16,128 nt of DNA from an uncultured Burkholderiales bacterium. Its GTDB lineage: Bacteria > Pseudomonadota > Gammaproteobacteria > Burkholderiales > Burkholderiaceae_C. The notes below the pieces were generated by a model. The model had not been told where the DNA came from and made no database searches. It worked only from the letters and a program-made list of their open reading frames with translations. Below, one piece after another: positions 13,936 through 16,128 of the stretch. The position numbers were made by a program, and so were the translations under genes. The stretch is from assembly GCA_903953985.1 (NCBI GenBank), contig CAJBLW010000028.1, positions 1 through 16,128 on the forward strand. The letters run 5' to 3'. The number at the start of each line of letters is the position of its first letter. Position 1 is the first letter of the stretch.

Positions 13936-15097
13936 TCCAATAAAGCACCGTGCCGCTGATGCTGGCCATGACCATGAGGCCCACAAAGCCGGCGCGGTAG
14001 GTGCCAAACAAGCCCGACAAAGCGCCGAACATGGGTGGCCCTACCACCACGCCCAAAAACGTGAAGGCCAAGGTTCCGCCTGTGGCCATGCTGGCCAAGC
14101 CGGGGGGCGCACGGCGGGCCACTTCGGCCAAATACACGCCGTTCCAGCCAATGGCCGAGGCCCCAAACCCCACCAAAATGGCGATCACCACAGCCTGCGG
14201 CGTGTCGGTGGTCAAAAAGGCCGAGGCCAAAGCGCCCAAGGCCATCATGCTGGCCAGCAGCAGCAACATGCGCGGTGCGCCCAACCAACGGTCGGCCACA
14301 TAACCCCAGACCACGCGCCCGCCAATGCCGCCCAGCTGAGTGACCGACAAAGCCAGCCCCGCCGCCACCAGGCCGTAAGACAAATCGTCGTGCAAAAAAG
14401 TGACCAGATACGTGGTGAGCGACAGCTGCACCATGGAAAACATGAACGAGCAAGACGCCATGGTGAGCAGGGACCGATGCGCCAGCACCAGACGGATGGG
14501 TTCGATCAAACTGCCCCAGCGGATGCGGGTGTCCGGTTGGCGGTCGCTGTCGAGTTCGGCTCGCAGGCTTTGCGACACCCAGGCGCACAGCAGGCACACC
14601 ACAGCCACCGCCACCAAGCTGAGTTGCCAATTGCCCAGCAGCGCCAAAGACGGCACCACCGCGCCCGCCAGCATGCTGCCCAAGGGCACACCGGTTTGCT
14701 TGATGGAAAACACCAGCGACATCTGGTGCTTGGGTGTGGTGCGGGCCAGCAGGTGCGAGCTGGCCGGTGTGATCGGGCCATAACCCAGCCCAATCAGCAC
14801 CGCGCCCAACACCATGGCCGGCAGCCAGGGCACCGCGCACAAAAGCAAGCCCAAGGCACACAAGACCAGGCCCCACTGGCTCACGCGGATCGCCCCCATG
14901 CGGGCGACCGTGGCGCCGCCCATCAAGGTGGCCACCATGGCGCCGGCATAAGTCACCGACACGTACAGGCCCACCAGGGCGGGCGAGACCTGCAAAGTCT
15001 GCGCCACCACAGGGGCGACCACGGGCAGGCTCAGCAAGGCCATGGCGACCATGGCCTGGATCACCAGGGTCAGCAGCAAAGGCCACCAGTTTTTCAT
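13919..15097 (-). CDS. MFS transporter (CynX/NarK-like)
   Basis: 392 residues of mostly hydrophobic sequence arranged as about 12 membrane helices, split by a charged central loop (about 179-200, LRAELDSDRQPDTR). The helix 2-3 loop GGATVARMGAIR (60-71) and its second-half counterpart GYVADRWLGAPR (265-276) are the MFS motif A pair; GLGYGPITPASSHLL (103-117) and SIKQTGVPLGSMLAG (131-145) are typical of the CynX/bacterial organic-acid branch. It is an inner-membrane secondary carrier; direction and substrate cannot be read. GGGAG sits eight bases before the ATG. It follows the second Bug gene on the same strand after 61 bp, so the two are likely co-expressed, and it converges with the asparaginase gene 10 bp away. 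Confidence 0.92.
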   Translation of the reverse strand: MKNWWPLLLTLVIQAMVAMALLSLPVVAPVVAQTLQVSPALVGLYVSVTYAGAMVATLMGGATVARMGAIRVSQWGLVLCALGLLLCAVPWLPAMVLGAVLIGLGYGPITPASSHLLARTTPKHQMSLVFSIKQTGVPLGSMLAGAVVPSLALLGNWQLSLVAVAVVCLLCAWVSQSLRAELDSDRQPDTRIRWGSLIEPIRLVLAHRSLLTMASCSFMFSMVQLSLTTYLVTFLHDDLSYGLVAAGLALSVTQLGGIGGRVVWGYVADRWLGAPRMLLLLASMMALGALASAFLTTDTPQAVVIAILVGFGASAIGWNGVYLAEVARRAPPGLASMATGGTLAFTFLGVVVGPPMFGALSGLFGTYRAGFVGLMVMASISGTVLYWTQRPR

Positions 15098-15158
15098 CGG
15101 TTCATCTCCCGTACAGGCGAGAAGACCCCCAGGGGGCCGCAGCGATCACACCCCAGCA

Positions 15159-16128
15159 TCAATTGGCTTTGACGCCCGCTTTGACCAACAAGCTGCCCAA
15201 GGTGTCGATCTCGTTTTTCAGGTGGGCCCGCAACGCCTCTGGCCGCGCCAGTTCCACACCCACGGCCGAGATGCCCATGGCTTCAAGGCGTTGGCGTACC
15301 TCCGGATCGGCCACCGACTTTTGCAAGGCAGCGGTCAACTGATCGAGCACCGGTTTGGGCGTGCCTTTGGGCGCATACAGGCCAAAGGAGATGTTGATGT
15401 CAAAGCCTTCCACACCGGCGTCGCTGATGGCAGGCACTTCAGGCAATTGGGGCAAACGGGCTTTGCCCGCCGAGGCATAAGCCTTGATCTTGCCGCCCTT
15501 GACCGAGGGCACCGTGCCCGAGGTCTGGTCACACAAAATGTCCACCTGCCCGCCCATCAGGTCGGTCAAGGCCGGGCCTGTGCCCTTGTAGGGAATTTCA
15601 TTGAGCTTGACGTTCAGTGCGTTCATCATCATCAAACCGCACAGGTGCGAGGCCGACCCCACACCCGCATGCGCTAGGCTGACTTTGCTGCCATTGGCTT
15701 TCACGTAGGCCACAAACTCGTTCAGGTTTTTGGCCGGGAACTCGTTGCGCGCCACGATCACCATGGGGCCGCTGGTGGCCCGGCCAATCGGCTCAAAATC
15801 ATCCACCGGGTGGTAGGGCAAGCTTTTGTACATGGCCACGTTGGTGGCGTGGCTGACGTGGATCATCAGCAAGGTGTAGCCATCGGCTTTGGCGCGGGCC
15901 ACTTTGGCCGTGCCAATCGAGCCAGAGGCGCCTGCAGTGTTGTCCACCACGATCTGCTGGCCCAGGTGCTTTTGCATGGCCCCGGCAAACAAGCGCGTGA
16001 TGGTGTCACCCGGGCCGCCTGCAGCATAGGGCATGACCATGGTGATGGCGCGGTTGGGAAAGTCTTGCGCCGTAACCTGAAAAGCGCTGAGGGCCAGCAG
16101 CATCGCCAAGCCGGTGCGAATGAAACGA
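15159..16128 (-). CDS. Bug/TctC-family periplasmic receptor (5' end beyond window)
   Basis: The reading frame stays open to the right edge. A TTG at 16109 could start it, but the codons upstream encode RFIRTG directly before LAMLLALSAFQVTAQ, which completes a normal signal peptide with a basic start, so the true start lies outside and the entry is partial. Cleavage is expected near VTAQ-D. MVMPYAAGGPGDTITR and VVDNTAGASGS are the Bug ligand-loop motifs, and EIPYKGTGPALTDLMGGQVDILCD is the second-lobe signature. At about 320 residues it is of normal length. It is only distantly similar to the other Bug protein here (10867-11838), so it is not a recent duplicate. An MFS gene follows on the same strand. 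The ligand is unknown. Confidence 0.93.
   Translation of the reverse strand, partial: RFIRTGLAMLLALSAFQVTAQDFPNRAITMVMPYAAGGPGDTITRLFAGAMQKHLGQQIVVDNTAGASGSIGTAKVARAKADGYTLLMIHVSHATNVAMYKSLPYHPVDDFEPIGRATSGPMVIVARNEFPAKNLNEFVAYVKANGSKVSLAHAGVGSASHLCGLMMMNALNVKLNEIPYKGTGPALTDLMGGQVDILCDQTSGTVPSVKGGKIKAYASAGKARLPQLPEVPAISDAGVEGFDINISFGLYAPKGTPKPVLDQLTAALQKSVADPEVRQRLEAMGISAVGVELARPEALRAHLKNEIDTLGSLLVKAGVKAN

Noticed and set aside
13872..15086. 404-codon open frame on the minus strand overlapping the MFS gene
   Set aside because: It is the MFS gene read in another frame; only the frame at 13919-15097 gives MFS helices and motif A.
1..16128. CRISPR array, insertion sequence or phage genes
   Set aside because: No regularly spaced repeats, transposase motifs, terminal inverted repeats or phage proteins were seen.

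Overview
The window looks like chromosome of a Comamonadaceae-type betaproteobacterium (order Burkholderiales). The grounds are high GC, two Bug/TctC-family periplasmic receptors (a family hugely expanded in this order), a kynureninase resembling the pseudomonad/betaproteobacterial type, and a housekeeping block (apaH, Smr-domain nuclease, group II truncated globin, large FtsX-type permease) of a kind common there. The taxonomic call is inference from gene content; no rRNA or marker gene is present. No stretch over 300 bases lacks a gene: the largest protein-free gap (11839-12081) holds stem-loops, a terminator and a tRNA.

Region 1 (1-4580) is housekeeping: apaH on the plus strand, then on the minus strand an 850-residue ABC permease, a truncated haemoglobin and a SmrB-like Smr-domain protein, in that order of transcription. 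apaH and smr converge 9 bp apart.

Region 2 (4687-11911) is the most interesting part. A LysR regulator is divergent from a tight four-gene operon: a kynureninase homologue, HyuA, HyuB and a Bug-family periplasmic binding protein. hyuA/hyuB and hyuB/bug each overlap by ATGA, so the hydantoinase/oxoprolinase pair and the receptor look translationally coupled. Kynureninase normally sits with kynA, kynB or anthranilate genes; none is here. The set reads as a capture-and-degrade module: the Bug protein binds a substrate, HyuAB performs an ATP-dependent opening (or carboxylation) of a cyclic amide or ketone, and the PLP enzyme cleaves a beta-keto-alpha-amino acid. That pathway is my inference and the substrate is unknown. 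A dyad, GTTGGAATACCAAC, lies between regulator and operon. The operon ends in a series of stem-loops shared with a tRNA-Met(CAT) gene read in the opposite direction.

Region 3 (12082-16128) carries a plus-strand pair, a 2-keto-4-pentenoate hydratase-family protein and an L-asparaginase-family protein 3 nt apart. A minus-strand pair follows: a second Bug receptor (running off the right edge of the window) and a 12-TM MFS transporter, with the latter converging on the asparaginase. These also look like small-molecule uptake and catabolism genes. No mobile elements, CRISPR arrays or rRNA genes were seen.
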